NCBI RefSeq assembly: GCF_015471405.1
Contig: NZ_BLVZ01000019.1
Location: forward strand, 53,302-117,301
Reading direction: 5' to 3'
Length of the DNA stretch: 64,000 nucleotides
Source: Pseudomonas cichorii
GTDB taxonomy: Bacteria; Pseudomonadota; Gammaproteobacteria; Pseudomonadales; Pseudomonadaceae
Below, piece after piece: positions 51,476 through 60,866 of the stretch. The position numbers and the translations under genes were made by a program. Below the pieces are notes generated by a model that saw nothing but the letters and a program-made list of their open reading frames with translations, made no database searches and was not told the DNA's origin. Each line of letters begins with the position of its first letter. Positions within the stretch are counted from its first letter, which is position 1.

Positions 51476-52171
51476 ATGTCGGTAGTCGACATCTGCATCG
51501 AAAAAGGCCTGCAGGCCGAGCAGGACCTGCTGGCGTCGGTGTGCGCCGGGGACTCGGATCATGGGCTGCTGTTCTGGCGCCCCACTGATCAGGCGCTGGT
51601 CATGCCACGCCGGATGAGTCGCCTGCCCGGCTTTACCGAGGCCAGTGAAACCCTTGCAGACAGCGGATGGCCTGTCCTGTTGCGCGAAACAGGCGGTGAG
51701 CCGGTGCCGCAATCCGCTGCGACCGTGAACATTGCCCTGGTCTACGCCCAACCGAGCAAGGATGCCGATCGGGACCGAATAGAAATCGCCTACCGGCGTT
51801 TGTGTCAGCCGATTCTGGATCTGTTGACTGAGCTGGGAGGTCAGGCCTCGTTGGGTGAGGTGGACGGCGCATTCTGTGACGGGCGCTTCAACGTCAACCT
51901 CGATGGACGCAAGATGGTCGGTACAGCCCAGCGCTGGCGTCAAAGCCAGGGTGGAACACGACCTGTGGTGCTGGCCCATGGCGCCTTGCTGTTAAATGAC
52001 GAACGCCAGCAGATGGTGGCCGCGGTCAACCGTTTCAATGAGCTATGTGAGCTTGAGGCGCGGGTACGTGCCCAAAGTCATATTGCGCTGTATGAGGCCT
52101 TTCCCGAGGGCGACTTCAATGTTCTTGAGCGCCTGAGTCAGTCTTACCGGCAACTGCTGGCCGGGCTCTGA
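51476..52171 (+). CDS. Lipoate-protein ligase-like protein (LplA/LipB fold)
   Basis: 231 residues with the LplA/LipB/BPL fold: LLFWRPTDQALVMPRRM, then VLLRETGGEPVPQ (the RR-x-TGG-type lipoyl-AMP loop, here LRETGG) and VNLDGRKMVGTAQRWRQ with a candidate catalytic Lys. Probably attaches lipoate or octanoate; the substrate is uncertain because the loop is not canonical. Ten bases after trpC. Confidence 0.75.
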   Translation: MSVVDICIEKGLQAEQDLLASVCAGDSDHGLLFWRPTDQALVMPRRMSRLPGFTEASETLADSGWPVLLRETGGEPVPQSAATVNIALVYAQPSKDADRDRIEIAYRRLCQPILDLLTELGGQASLGEVDGAFCDGRFNVNLDGRKMVGTAQRWRQSQGGTRPVVLAHGALLLNDERQQMVAAVNRFNELCELEARVRAQSHIALYEAFPEGDFNVLERLSQSYRQLLAGL

Positions 52172-52183
52172 GCTGCACTGGGG

Positions 52184-52828
52184 TCAGCGGGTTCCGAACA
52201 CCACCATGGTCTTGCCTTTGACGTCGACCAGTTGTTGTTCTTCCAGAGCCTTGAGCACGCGCCCGACCATTTCTCTCGAACAGCCAACGATACGCCCGAT
52301 TTCCTGGCGGGTGACCTTGATCTGCATGCCATCGGGATGAGTCATGGCATCCGGTTGCCGGCACAGATCCAGCAATGTGCGGGCCACTCGGCCGGTCACG
52401 TCGAGGAAAGCCAGGTCGCCTACCTTGCGCGTCGTATTACGCAGACGATCAGCCATCTGGGCGCCAAGGGCATAGAGTATTTCTGGCTCCTGATGCGTGA
52501 GTTCGCGGAACTTGCAGTAAGAGATCTCGGCCACTTCACACTCGGTCTTGGCGCGAACCCACGCACTGCGTACGGTTTCATGGCCGGCCTGCTCGAAGAG
52601 TCCCAGTTCGCCGAAGAAATCCCCACTGTTGAGGTACGCGACGATCATCTCCCTGCCTTCCTCGTCCTCAATCAGGATCGTCACCGAGCCTTTGAGGATG
52701 ATGAACAACGACTCGGATTTCTCGCCAGCGCAGATGATATTGCTCTTGGCGGCACAGCGACGACGTTGGGCATAGGGGAGAAGCTTTTCGAGACTCTTTA
52801 TTTTTGGTGTCAAGGTGATTGCGACCAT
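52184..52828 (-). CDS. vfr: Vfr cAMP-responsive global regulator (CRP family)
   Basis: 214 residues from ATG 52828, the length of P. aeruginosa Vfr; the longer frame to 52927 is untypical. cAMP pocket: YLNSGDFFGELGLFEQ and VRAKTECEVAEIS; C-terminal helix-turn-helix TRQEIGRIVGCSREMVGRVLKAL. The end VKGKTMVVFGTR is identical to known Vfr. Regulates virulence, quorum sensing and secretion genes. Divergent from the OsmC gene across 210 bases. Confidence 0.95.
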   Translation of the reverse strand: MVAITLTPKIKSLEKLLPYAQRRRCAAKSNIICAGEKSESLFIILKGSVTILIEDEEGREMIVAYLNSGDFFGELGLFEQAGHETVRSAWVRAKTECEVAEISYCKFRELTHQEPEILYALGAQMADRLRNTTRKVGDLAFLDVTGRVARTLLDLCRQPDAMTHPDGMQIKVTRQEIGRIVGCSREMVGRVLKALEEQQLVDVKGKTMVVFGTR

Positions 52829-53038
52829 GCGTGTATTCCGAAAAAAGACTCTTCGCCAAGTGGCACTTTTATAGGTATCGGCTGCACTGGCATTCTCGCC
52901 AGCTTTTCGACGAGGGTTTAAGGTCATTTAAGACTTTTCCTACATATTGTCCGTAAAAAGCATTTTTAGAGGCACTTCCAGTGAAATCATGGGCCTGTGC
53001 TAAGCTGGCTACCCTTTTTTTAGCAGTGGAGTCTGGCG

Positions 53039-53461
53039 ATGAAGGCACGCATCCAATGGGCTGGCGAAGCCATGTTCCTCGGCGAGTCCGGTAGCGGTCA
53101 TGTAGTGGTAATGGACGGCCCGCCTGAAAGCGGCGGTCGCAATCTGGGTGTACGCCCGATGGAGATGGTGCTTATCGGTCTGGGCGGTTGCAGCAACTTC
53201 GATGTCGTCAGCATTCTCAAGAAGTCCCGTCAGCCTGTCGAAAGCTGTGAAGCCTTCCTTGAGGCCGAGCGTGCAAGCGAGGATCCCAAGGTTTTCACCA
53301 AGATCCATCTGCACTTTGTCGTCAAGGGGCGCGGCCTGAAAGAGGCCCAGGTCAAGCGTGCCATCGAGCTGTCGGCCGAGAAGTATTGTTCAGCGTCGAT
53401 CATGCTGGGCAATGCCGGTGTAGAGATCACCCACGATTATGAAATTGTCGAACTGGGCTGA
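53039..53461 (+). CDS. OsmC/YhfA-type redox protein
   Basis: 140 residues with MVLIGLGGCSNFDVVSILKKSRQPVES (the first reactive Cys region) and ELSAEKYCSASIMLGNAGVEITHDYEI (the second Cys, YCSAS), the two cysteines of OsmC/Ohr hydroperoxidase-like proteins. This length and wording match the YhfA subgroup, whose activity is less well defined. Divergent from vfr; YhfA-like genes often stand beside crp-type genes. Confidence 0.87.
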   Translation: MKARIQWAGEAMFLGESGSGHVVVMDGPPESGGRNLGVRPMEMVLIGLGGCSNFDVVSILKKSRQPVESCEAFLEAERASEDPKVFTKIHLHFVVKGRGLKEAQVKRAIELSAEKYCSASIMLGNAGVEITHDYEIVELG

Positions 53462-53701
53462 TACAGACATCCAACGATCATAAAAACGGCGCACACTCTG
53501 GCAGACGGCTTCCGACGTCTGCATAATGCGCGACTTTTTCAGGCGCGGCATGCATTGGTTTTCTGCTGCTGCGCCAGAACAGACAACCAAAATCGCCAAC
53601 GCGAAGAGGTGTTAACCGTCCTACGCAGCTGAGTGCGTCTCATCTGACGGGCATGCTTGATCACGCGGCTGGCGCCGCACATATATAGAGAGTTTTTAAC
53701 G

Positions 53702-54496
53702 GTGAAAAGCAAACTCAAGCTCCACGGGTTCAATAACCTGACAAAGACCTTGAGCTTCAATATCTATGACATCTGCTATGCGGAAACCCCGCAAGACCAG
53801 CAGGCCTACGTCGAGTACATCAACAGTGTGTACGACGCAGAACGCCTGACGCGGATTCTGACGGATGTTGTCGATATCATTGGTGCCAATATCCTGAACA
53901 TCGCTCGTCAGGATTACGATCCGCAGGGCGCCAGTGTGACCATTCTGATCTCCGAGCAACCGGTAACACCTACCGAAAGCCAGATCGAAGAGTCGCCAGG
54001 TCCACTGCCGGAAACCATTCTGGCCCACCTGGACAAGAGCCACATTACGGTTCACACCTATCCGGAAATTCACCCGGTCGATGGGATCGCGACTTTCCGC
54101 GTGGACATCGATGTGTCGACCTGTGGCGTGATTTCACCGCTCAAAGCGCTGAACTACCTGATTCACAAGTTCGAGTCCGACATCGTGACGGTCGACTATC
54201 GCGTTCGTGGATTCACACGTGATGTCGAAGGCAAGAAGCACTTTATCGATCACGAGATCAACTCGATCCAGAACTACCTCTCCGAAGACACCCGCAACGG
54301 TTACCAGATGACTGATGTGAACGTGTATCAGGAGAACCTGTTCCACACCAAAATGCTGCTCAAGGAGTTCGAACTGGATAACTACCTGTTCGGCGACGCG
54401 ACCAGCAACCTGTCTGCCGAGCAGCGCGAGCAGGTCACCGCCAAGGTGAAGCATGAAATGCTGGAAATCTTCTACGGTCGTAACGTGGCTGTCTGA
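53702..54496 (+). CDS. speD: S-adenosylmethionine decarboxylase proenzyme
   Basis: 264 residues from GTG 53702, the length of E. coli SpeD. SKLKLHGFNNLTKTLSFNIYDICYA begins the family; the pyruvoyl self-cleavage site lies in HLDKSHITVHTYPE (the Ser of KSHIT). It makes the aminopropyl donor for spermidine. The frame extends upstream to 53657, but the canonical start is the GTG. Followed by a terminator. Confidence 0.95.
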   Translation: MKSKLKLHGFNNLTKTLSFNIYDICYAETPQDQQAYVEYINSVYDAERLTRILTDVVDIIGANILNIARQDYDPQGASVTILISEQPVTPTESQIEESPGPLPETILAHLDKSHITVHTYPEIHPVDGIATFRVDIDVSTCGVISPLKALNYLIHKFESDIVTVDYRVRGFTRDVEGKKHFIDHEINSIQNYLSEDTRNGYQMTDVNVYQENLFHTKMLLKEFELDNYLFGDATSNLSAEQREQVTAKVKHEMLEIFYGRNVAV

Positions 54497-54512
54497 TTTC
54501 AGTGCAAACAGG

Positions 54513-54539
54513 AAAGGCGCCGATCAAGGCGCCTTTTTC
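54513..54539. terminator. Terminator shared by speD and coq7
   Basis: AAAGGCGC-CGATCAA-GGCGCCTTTTT: a stem with T-run for speD and an A-run in the other direction, between the convergent ends of speD and coq7. Confidence 0.85.
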
Positions 54540-54554
54540 ATGCGTGGCAGAATG

Positions 54555-55202
54555 TCAGATCCGATACGTACTCTTGGTCATGACCTTGGCCAGGATGCTC
54601 ATGCCGAACTTGACCGGGGCAGGGAAGCGAAAGCCGCCAGCGTCCAGCGCGGTTTCGGCGTGCTGTTCTTCGTCTATGCGCATCTGCTCCAGAATCGCCC
54701 GGGACTTTCCGTCCTCGGCGGGTATCTGCTCCAGATGTTCGTTCAGATGTTTGCAGACCTGATCTTCAGTCGCTGCCACAAATCCCAGGCTGACTTTATC
54801 GCTGATCAAGCCGGCAGCCGCACCGATTCCGAAGGACAAGCCATAGAACAGGGGATTGAGCACGCTGGTGTGGCTACCCAATTGATGAATACGCTGTTCA
54901 CACCAGACCAGATGATCGATTTCCTCTTCGGCAGCGTGCTCCATGGCTTTGCGCACCTTGGGCAGCCTGGCGGTCAAGGCCTGGCCTTGGTAAAGCGCCT
55001 GTGCGCAGACCTCACCGGTATGGTTGATGCGCATCAAGCCGGCTACATGCCGAGTGTCGACATCGTTCATTTTGTGTTCGGGGCGCAGAATGGCAGGTGA
55101 AGGCCGATGAGAATGTCCGCTTGAGGGCAGCAATGTGCGCATTGCGCTGTCGGCCTGAAGCAGAAGACGATCAAGGGGGGAGTAGTGACGTTCGGTAGCC
55201 AT
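54555..55202 (-). CDS. coq7: 2-nonaprenyl-3-methyl-6-methoxy-benzoquinol hydroxylase
   Basis: 215 residues of the di-iron Coq7/UbiF-type family. The metal ligands are spaced as ExxH pairs: RINHTGEVCAQALY, EEEIDHLVWCEQRIHQLG and EEQHAETALDAGG. It hydroxylates a late ubiquinone intermediate. GGAGGTG precedes the ATG at 55202. Confidence 0.95.
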   Translation of the reverse strand: MATERHYSPLDRLLLQADSAMRTLLPSSGHSHRPSPAILRPEHKMNDVDTRHVAGLMRINHTGEVCAQALYQGQALTARLPKVRKAMEHAAEEEIDHLVWCEQRIHQLGSHTSVLNPLFYGLSFGIGAAAGLISDKVSLGFVAATEDQVCKHLNEHLEQIPAEDGKSRAILEQMRIDEEQHAETALDAGGFRFPAPVKFGMSILAKVMTKSTYRI

Positions 55203-55326
55203 GGGCACCTCCGGATAGGTCCATGCTGGCCAGTTTACCCCAATCAGAGCCTTCAGGCTTGAGCTGGATCATCCTGCCAAGGCCGCTCAAGGGCATCGAC
55301 AGGATGCAAGTTATTGAAAAACAGGC

Positions 55327-55665
55327 TCAGCCCGGCGGCCAGTTCATCTGACGCTGACCCAGAACATGCATGTGAATGTGATAAACGGTCTGTCCACCGA
55401 GTTCATTGCAGTTCATGACAACGCGAAAACCTTCTTCGCAACCCAGTTCTTTTGCCAGCCGTTGCGCCGTGAAAAGGATATGGCCTGCCAGGCCTTTGTC
55501 TTCTTCGGTCAGGTCATTGAGGGTGCGAATGGGTTTTTTCGGGATGACCAGAAAATGCACGGGCGCCTGAGGGGCGATGTCGTGGAAGGCCAGTACCTGA
55601 TCGTCTTCGTAGATGATCCTGGCCGGTATTTCCCGGTTGATGATCTTGGTAAACAAAGTATCCAC
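55327..55665 (-). CDS. HIT family (HINT-type) nucleotide hydrolase
   Basis: 112 residues from GTG 55665 (AAGGAG upstream); the frame to 55842 covers the intergenic space. DTLFTKIINREIPARIIYEDDQVLAFHDIAPQAPVHFLVIPKKPI is the HINT N-terminus and VYHIHMHVLGQRQM has the His triad (HxHxHxx). It cleaves adenosine phosphoramidates; the physiological role is unknown. Confidence 0.92.
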   Translation of the reverse strand: MDTLFTKIINREIPARIIYEDDQVLAFHDIAPQAPVHFLVIPKKPIRTLNDLTEEDKGLAGHILFTAQRLAKELGCEEGFRVVMNCNELGGQTVYHIHMHVLGQRQMNWPPG

Positions 55666-55757
55666 AGCCGTTTGCTCCTTTTGGGTGGATGGGGCATGGC
55701 CGGTCAAAAGCCCTGCGCCAATGAAGTCGAGTTTACTGGGCGATAACGTTTTGTCAC

Positions 55758-56534
55758 TCAGCGTGGGCAGCAGGCCTTGTTGATCAAGCCGCTGATTTGA
55801 CGAACCAGCCAGCGCGACCCCAACCGCGGGCTGAATGCCCATAACCTGTTACGCAGCCTGGGGATGATAACAGCCTTGTTTTTTGCCAGCGCGCGTACGG
55901 TATACAGTGCCACCTCTTCGGGGGTCATCATCTTCTTGTCGTTCACGTTGATCTGAGCCGTGCGAAAGAAAGGAGTACGAGTCGGGCCAGGGCAAAGCAC
56001 CGACACTTTTACCCCGTTTTTCTTCACCTCTTCGCGTAATCCTTCGGAAAAGTGCAGCACGTAAGCCTTGCTCGCGTAATAGGTGCTCATCCATGGTCCG
56101 GGCTGGAACGCTGCCACCGAGGCCACGTTGAGAATCTGTCCGCCACCCTGCAACGCCATCAAGTTGCCAACGGTATGGCACAGGCGAGTCAGGGCCAGGA
56201 TATTCAGGTCTATCAGGTCCTGCTCGGCAGCCCACTCCTGGGCCAGAAACGGACCGCAAGTTCCGATGCCCGCACTATTGACCAGTAGATCGATCTGATG
56301 GGCGCCATCCTCCAGCTCCAGCAGGAAGCCTGAAAGACGCAGCGGCTCACCCAGATCGCACGCACGAAACAGCACCTCGACGCCAAAGCGCTGGGTCAGT
56401 TCGATGGCAATACTTTCCAGGCGATCGCGATGGCGGGCGACCAGCAGCAGATTGTGCCCGCGACGTGCCAGTGCTTCGGCCATGGCCAGGCCTATACCGC
56501 TGGAAGCGCCTGTGATCAGGGCGTAACGGGTCAT
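55758..56534 (-). CDS. Short-chain dehydrogenase/reductase
   Basis: 258 residues of the classical SDR fold: cofactor site ALITGASSGIGLAMAEAL, NSAG (LVNSAGIGTCG), and the catalytic YYASKAYVLHF preceded by Ser in NVASVAAFQPG. The basic residue in VARHRDRLE suggests NADPH. The substrate is unknown. ATG 56534 has GGAG upstream. Confidence 0.9.
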   Translation of the reverse strand: MTRYALITGASSGIGLAMAEALARRGHNLLLVARHRDRLESIAIELTQRFGVEVLFRACDLGEPLRLSGFLLELEDGAHQIDLLVNSAGIGTCGPFLAQEWAAEQDLIDLNILALTRLCHTVGNLMALQGGGQILNVASVAAFQPGPWMSTYYASKAYVLHFSEGLREEVKKNGVKVSVLCPGPTRTPFFRTAQINVNDKKMMTPEEVALYTVRALAKNKAVIIPRLRNRLWAFSPRLGSRWLVRQISGLINKACCPR

Positions 56535-56615
56535 GCATTTCTCCATTGAACGTATTGCAACCGACATTTTTGGTGTCGGCTCATGAGCAACGTATTACGT
56601 GGTGTCTGCTTTAAA

Positions 56616-57521
56616 TCAAAGCCTTTGTCCGGGGACTGACGGGGCAGGCAGGGCCTCATCGCTGTCGGAGTCATCATCATAAGGCAGGGATTGTTCATAT
56701 TCGCTGGCTGTGGTCTCGAGTTCATTCTTCACGGCATCGAGACCATTGTTGAGCATGATTGCGATGAACAGCGCGATAAAGGCAATCCACAGGCAGGCCA
56801 GTACTTTTACGGCATTCGAGTTCGGTGGTGGCGCAGGACCATATTTGTTGGGGCCTTTAGTGCCCGGTATGAGCACCATCACGAACGGAAAGATACCGCT
56901 TATTACGGGTACGAGGTTTAGCAGCAAGAGCCAGCCCGACCAACCCGCATCGTGCAGACGCTGTACGCCCATCTGCACACTGAGGATGACGAATGCGGCG
57001 AAGGCTACAGTGCTCAAGAGCCCGCCGCCAATCAATGAAACGCTCATGAGTGAGATGCAGACACCTATTGTCGCAAGGCCAGCGACTATCAATACCAGGC
57101 TCCAGGCCAGATAGCGCAAGCGCCCGATACGGCCTTCGATGCTGAATACCTTGAGCGTCGAGTGCTCGGGCAGCTCAGGAGTGACGGGTGCTTTGGGGGG
57201 CGCGTAGGGCGAGGTTGCCGGGGAGGGTTCTACGGGAGCGCGATAGGGTTTTGGCTCATCAACTTCATCCAGGCTCAGGCTGATTGCCGGGTCGGGCTCT
57301 ATGCGGGCCTCGACGCCTGCGTCGTTGAGCGCCTGGATATACCTCTGGGCATCTGCTTGAGACAGCCCGCGCTTGAGGGATACAGGCGTGCCGTTGAACA
57401 GCCTCTCGACGGCCGAGGTTTCACTCTTGAACAATTGGGCCAGGTTGAGTTTTGCAGTTTCCAGCTCAACGCCATTACGCAACTGCCCTTCAAACATGAT
57501 CTTGAAGTGGGTATCGGCCAT
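56616..57521 (-). CDS. DUF805 membrane protein with N-terminal cytoplasmic domain
   Basis: 301 residues. Residues 1-75 form a soluble domain (FKIMFEGQLRNGVELETAKLNLAQLFKSETSAVERLFNGTPVSLKRGLSQADAQRYIQAL). After a Pro-rich linker comes the DUF805 membrane domain of three or four helices (IGRLRYLAWSLVLIVAGLATIGVC...VQRLHDAGWSGWLLLLNLVPVISGIFPFVMVLIPGTKGPNKYG), then a C-terminal helix and acidic tail. Function unknown. Confidence 0.82.
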   Translation of the reverse strand: MADTHFKIMFEGQLRNGVELETAKLNLAQLFKSETSAVERLFNGTPVSLKRGLSQADAQRYIQALNDAGVEARIEPDPAISLSLDEVDEPKPYRAPVEPSPATSPYAPPKAPVTPELPEHSTLKVFSIEGRIGRLRYLAWSLVLIVAGLATIGVCISLMSVSLIGGGLLSTVAFAAFVILSVQMGVQRLHDAGWSGWLLLLNLVPVISGIFPFVMVLIPGTKGPNKYGPAPPPNSNAVKVLACLWIAFIALFIAIMLNNGLDAVKNELETTASEYEQSLPYDDDSDSDEALPAPSVPGQRL

Positions 57522-57592
57522 CAAGGGCTTCCTTGTCTCGGTATCAGGGTGTAGCGCGGGCAGCCACTACAGGTATGGCCGCCCGGTATTGA

Positions 57593-58021
57593 TCAGAACG
57601 GTTTGACGACGACCAGAATGACGACAGCCAGCAGTATCACTACAGGGACTTCATTGAACCAGCGATAAAACACATGGCTGCGGCCATTCTCGCCACGGGC
57701 GAAGCGTTTTACCTGTGCGCCGCACATGTGGTGGTAGCCGATGAGCAGGAAAACCAGCGTCAGCTTCGCATGCATCCAGCCCTGGCTGAAATACCCGGAC
57801 GGACTGAAGCTGATCAGCCAGCCGCCGAAAATCAGCGTGGCGATCATGGCAGGCCCCATGATGCCTCGGTACAGCTTGCGCTCCATCACGCTGAAGCGTT
57901 CCTTGCTGACGGTGTCCTCGCTCATTGAGTGGTAGACGAACAGCCTCGGCAGATAGAACAGGCCTGCAAACCAGCAGACCATCGATACGATGTGAAGCGC
58001 TTTGATCCATAAGAAGAGCAT
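57593..58021 (-). CDS. hemJ: HemJ-type protoporphyrinogen oxidase (CopD-like)
   Basis: 142 residues, four membrane helices. HIVSMVCWFAGLFYLPRLFVYH and RKLYRGIMGPAMIATLIFGGWL...WMHAKLTLVFLLIGYHHMCG match HemJ, the haem-synthesis oxidase in bacteria lacking HemG/HemY; His10 is the conserved haem ligand. The CopD-like name is an older label. The identification is by motif pattern. Confidence 0.85.
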   Translation of the reverse strand: MLFLWIKALHIVSMVCWFAGLFYLPRLFVYHSMSEDTVSKERFSVMERKLYRGIMGPAMIATLIFGGWLISFSPSGYFSQGWMHAKLTLVFLLIGYHHMCGAQVKRFARGENGRSHVFYRWFNEVPVVILLAVVILVVVKPF

Positions 58022-58155
58022 TTTTTAGTTATCCCCAGGTTCACGGTGGGCAAATAGTAGTGGGTTGCGTGTCCATACGTCACGTTGTCGGTTGTCGCAG
58101 AGGCGATAGGCCCATATCATCGACGGCTTTCCAGTTGTTTCGTTGAGGGCAGGTT

Positions 58156-59190
58156 ATGGTCAAGGTCGGTATCGTCGGCGGCACGGGTTACACCGGGGTC
58201 GAGCTGCTGCGTCTGTTGGCACAGCATCCGCAAGCAGAAGTGGTCGTTATTACCTCTCGCTCGGAGGCCGGACTTGCCGTAGCCGACATGTACCCGAATC
58301 TGCGAGGCCATTACGACGGCCTGGCTTTCAGCGCTCCGGACGTCAAGACTCTTGGCGCATGTGACGTTGTGTTCTTCGCCACGCCTCACGGTGTTGCCCA
58401 CGCTCTGGCGGGTGAACTGCTGGCAGCCGGCACAAAGGTTATCGACCTCTCGGCAGACTTCCGCCTGCAGGACCCGGTCGAGTGGGCCAAATGGTACGGT
58501 CAGCCACATGGCGCGCCTGAACTGCTGAAGGATGCCGTATACGGTCTGCCTGAGGTCAATCGCGAGCAGATCAAGAATGCACGCCTGATTGCTGTGCCGG
58601 GCTGCTATCCGACCGCAACTCAGCTGGGTTTCCTGCCTTTGCTGGAAGCGGGCCTTGCGGATAACTCCCGCCTGATTGCCGACTGCAAGTCGGGTGTCAG
58701 TGGCGCCGGTCGCGGTCTGAGCCTTGGCTCGCTGTACTCGGAGGCCAACGAAAGCTTCAAGGCTTATGCCGTCAAAGGCCATCGCCATCTGCCGGAAATC
58801 AGCCAGGGTCTGCGTCGCGCCGCAGGCGGCGATGTGGGACTGACGTTTGTGCCGCACCTGACGCCGATGATCCGCGGCATTCACTCCACGCTGTATGCAA
58901 CCGTTGCCGACAAGTCGGTGGACTTGCAGGCGCTGTTCGAGAAGCGTTACGCCGATGAGCCTTTCGTCGATGTCATGCCAGCAGGCAGCCACCCCGAAAC
59001 GCGCAGTGTGCGTGGTGCAAACGTCTGCCGCATTGCCGTTCACCGTCCACAGGGAGGTGATCTGGTTGTCGTGCTGTCGGTCATCGACAACCTGGTCAAG
59101 GGCGCATCGGGCCAGGCGGTACAGAACCTGAACATCCTGTTCGGTCTGGACGAGCGTGAAGGCCTGTCGCACGCAGGCATGATGCCTTGA
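58156..59190 (+). CDS. argC: N-acetyl-gamma-glutamyl-phosphate reductase
   Basis: 344 residues. NADP site VGIVGGTGYTGVELLRLL, catalytic Cys150 (VPGCYPTATQLG) and His in HLPEISQGL. It reduces acetylglutamyl phosphate in arginine synthesis. GGCAGGTT precedes the ATG. The stop is followed at once by a tandem repeat. Confidence 0.97.
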   Translation: MVKVGIVGGTGYTGVELLRLLAQHPQAEVVVITSRSEAGLAVADMYPNLRGHYDGLAFSAPDVKTLGACDVVFFATPHGVAHALAGELLAAGTKVIDLSADFRLQDPVEWAKWYGQPHGAPELLKDAVYGLPEVNREQIKNARLIAVPGCYPTATQLGFLPLLEAGLADNSRLIADCKSGVSGAGRGLSLGSLYSEANESFKAYAVKGHRHLPEISQGLRRAAGGDVGLTFVPHLTPMIRGIHSTLYATVADKSVDLQALFEKRYADEPFVDVMPAGSHPETRSVRGANVCRIAVHRPQGGDLVVVLSVIDNLVKGASGQAVQNLNILFGLDEREGLSHAGMMP

Positions 59191-59245
59191 GCTACAAGCT
59201 ACAAGCTACAAGCTACAAGCTACAAGCACTTGCGGCTTGTAGCTT
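59191..59245. repeat. Tandem GCTACAA heptamers with inverted copy
   Basis: Five exact tandem GCTACAA units (59191-59225), then the inverse GCTTGTAGCTTG at 59234-59245, which can pair with the units. The stop of argC touches the first unit. Such GCTACAAGCTGCAAGC repeats are scattered in Pseudomonas genomes; copy number is likely to vary between strains. Confidence 0.85.
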
Positions 59246-59353
59246 GACCGCTTGCTACTGCTCTTCACTTCAATAGTTGACCAGTTTTCTAGGAGAAGCG
59301 GATAATGCCCGTCATTACGCATTATGACGGCTTAACGCCGGGAGATATCTGAC

Positions 59354-59704
59354 ATGAGCGTCGAATCCTTTACTCCTACAGCTCTGGAGTTCACCCCAGG
59401 AGCCGCGCACAAGGTGAAAACCCTGGTCGATGAAGAGGGCAATGATCGCCTGAAGCTGCGCGTTTTCGTGACGGGCGGTGGTTGTTCCGGTTTTCAGTAT
59501 GGCTTCACCTTCGATGAAGATGTTGCGGATGACGATACCGTCGTCGAGCGTGAAGGCGTTAGCCTGGTTGTCGATCCAATGAGCTTCCAGTATCTGGCTG
59601 GTGCTGAAGTGGACTATCAGGAAGGTCTGGAAGGCTCGCGTTTCGTGATCAAGAACCCGAACGCCTCTACCACGTGTGGTTGTGGTTCTTCGTTCTCGAT
59701 CTGA
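59354..59704 (+). CDS. erpA: Iron-sulfur cluster insertion protein ErpA
   Basis: 116 residues of the A-type carrier family: VFVTGGGCSGFQYGFTFDE and the C-terminal TCGCGSSFSI give three cluster-binding Cys. ErpA delivers Fe-S clusters to apoproteins, notably in isoprenoid synthesis. Followed by a terminator shared with anmK. Confidence 0.94.
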   Translation: MSVESFTPTALEFTPGAAHKVKTLVDEEGNDRLKLRVFVTGGGCSGFQYGFTFDEDVADDDTVVEREGVSLVVDPMSFQYLAGAEVDYQEGLEGSRFVIKNPNASTTCGCGSSFSI

Positions 59705-59724
59705 TCCGTGCATCGCTTCATATG

Positions 59725-59753
59725 AAAACGCCGCGCATATGCGCGGCGTTTTT
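59725..59753. terminator. Terminator between erpA and anmK
   Basis: AAAACGCCGCGCATATGCGCGGCGTTTTT, a near-perfect palindrome with A and T runs that can stop transcription from either side of the convergent pair. Confidence 0.85.
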
Positions 59754-59768
59754 CATTCTGCCATCCCG

Positions 59769-60863
59769 TCAGGCGGGATAGATGGCGCCCAGTACCCGCA
59801 GCCCTCTGGCTCCGGTTACCGTTGGCCGGTTGGCCGGTACGCTTTCCAGGCAGCAATGCGCCAGCCAGGCAAACGCCATGGCTTCGACCCAGTCAGGATC
59901 AACACCGAATTTTGCGGTGCTGCTGACTTTCGTCTCCGGCAACAGCGCTGCCAGTCGGTTCATCAGCGCCACGTTATGGGCACCGCCTCCACACACCAGA
60001 AGCTCGCTGGTGCTGGATTGTGCCGATTGCAGCGACTCGGTGATGGTCAGTGCGGTCAGCTCAAGCAGTGTCGCCTGTACGTTTTCCGGCGCAATGCTCG
60101 GCAACTGGAACAGGTGATGATGCAGCCAGCCGAGGTTGAAGACTTCACGACCAGTGCTCTTCGGACCTTTGGTCAGGAAGAACTGATCGCTCAGCAGGCC
60201 TTTTAGCAGTGCAGGCTCGACCTGACCGCTGGCGGCCCATGCGCCATCTTTATCGAAGCTCTGGTTACGCTGCGACTGTATCCAGGCATCCAGCAACACG
60301 TTGCCTGGCCCGCAATCGAAACCAGAAACCGGGCGATCTGACTCAATGATGCTCAGGTTGCTGAAACCGCCGATGTTCAGCACGGCGCGGCGATCTTTAT
60401 TGTCGTCGAACAATGCTTCATGGAAGGCGGGAACCAATGGCGCGCCCTGACCACCAGCAGCGATATCACGACGGCGGAAGTCACTGACCACGGTAATTTC
60501 AGTCAGCTCGGCAAGTAGAGCAGGGTTACCGATCTGAATGCTGAAGCCGCGTCCCGGTTCATGACGGATGGTCTGGCCATGGCTGCCGATAGCGCGTATC
60601 TGGCCGGCAACCATGTTCTGCTCTTCCAGCAGGGTCGCGACGCCTTGTGCTACCAGCTTTACCCATTTCTGCTCGGCAATGGCAGCGCGTGCAAGTTCAT
60701 CCGCGCCGCTTGAGCAAAGGCCGAGCAATTCGGCATACAGATCTTCCGGCATCGGAATGTAATGAGTCGCCAGGAGTCTTGGACGATCATCCTGCTCCAA
60801 TAGGGCGATATCTATCCCATCGAGGCTGCTGCCGGACATCACACCTATATAGAAGAAGGCCAT
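59769..60863 (-). CDS. anmK: Anhydro-N-acetylmuramic acid kinase
   Basis: 364 residues of the AnmK family: IGVMSGSSLDGIDIALLEQ (ATP phosphate), GSHGQTIRHEP, SDFRRRDIAAGGQGAPLVPAFHEALF, FDCGPGNVLLD and VCGGGAHNVALMNRL. It phosphorylates and opens 1,6-anhydroMurNAc in cell-wall recycling. Lies 3 bases upstream of the M23 gene end on the same strand. Confidence 0.96.
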   Translation of the reverse strand: MAFFYIGVMSGSSLDGIDIALLEQDDRPRLLATHYIPMPEDLYAELLGLCSSGADELARAAIAEQKWVKLVAQGVATLLEEQNMVAGQIRAIGSHGQTIRHEPGRGFSIQIGNPALLAELTEITVVSDFRRRDIAAGGQGAPLVPAFHEALFDDNKDRRAVLNIGGFSNLSIIESDRPVSGFDCGPGNVLLDAWIQSQRNQSFDKDGAWAASGQVEPALLKGLLSDQFFLTKGPKSTGREVFNLGWLHHHLFQLPSIAPENVQATLLELTALTITESLQSAQSSTSELLVCGGGAHNVALMNRLAALLPETKVSSTAKFGVDPDWVEAMAFAWLAHCCLESVPANRPTVTGARGLRVLGAIYPA

Positions 60864-60866
60864 GGA

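Noticed and set aside
59191..59245. CRISPR array
   Set aside because: Repeats are 7 bases and contiguous, with no spacers and no cas genes.
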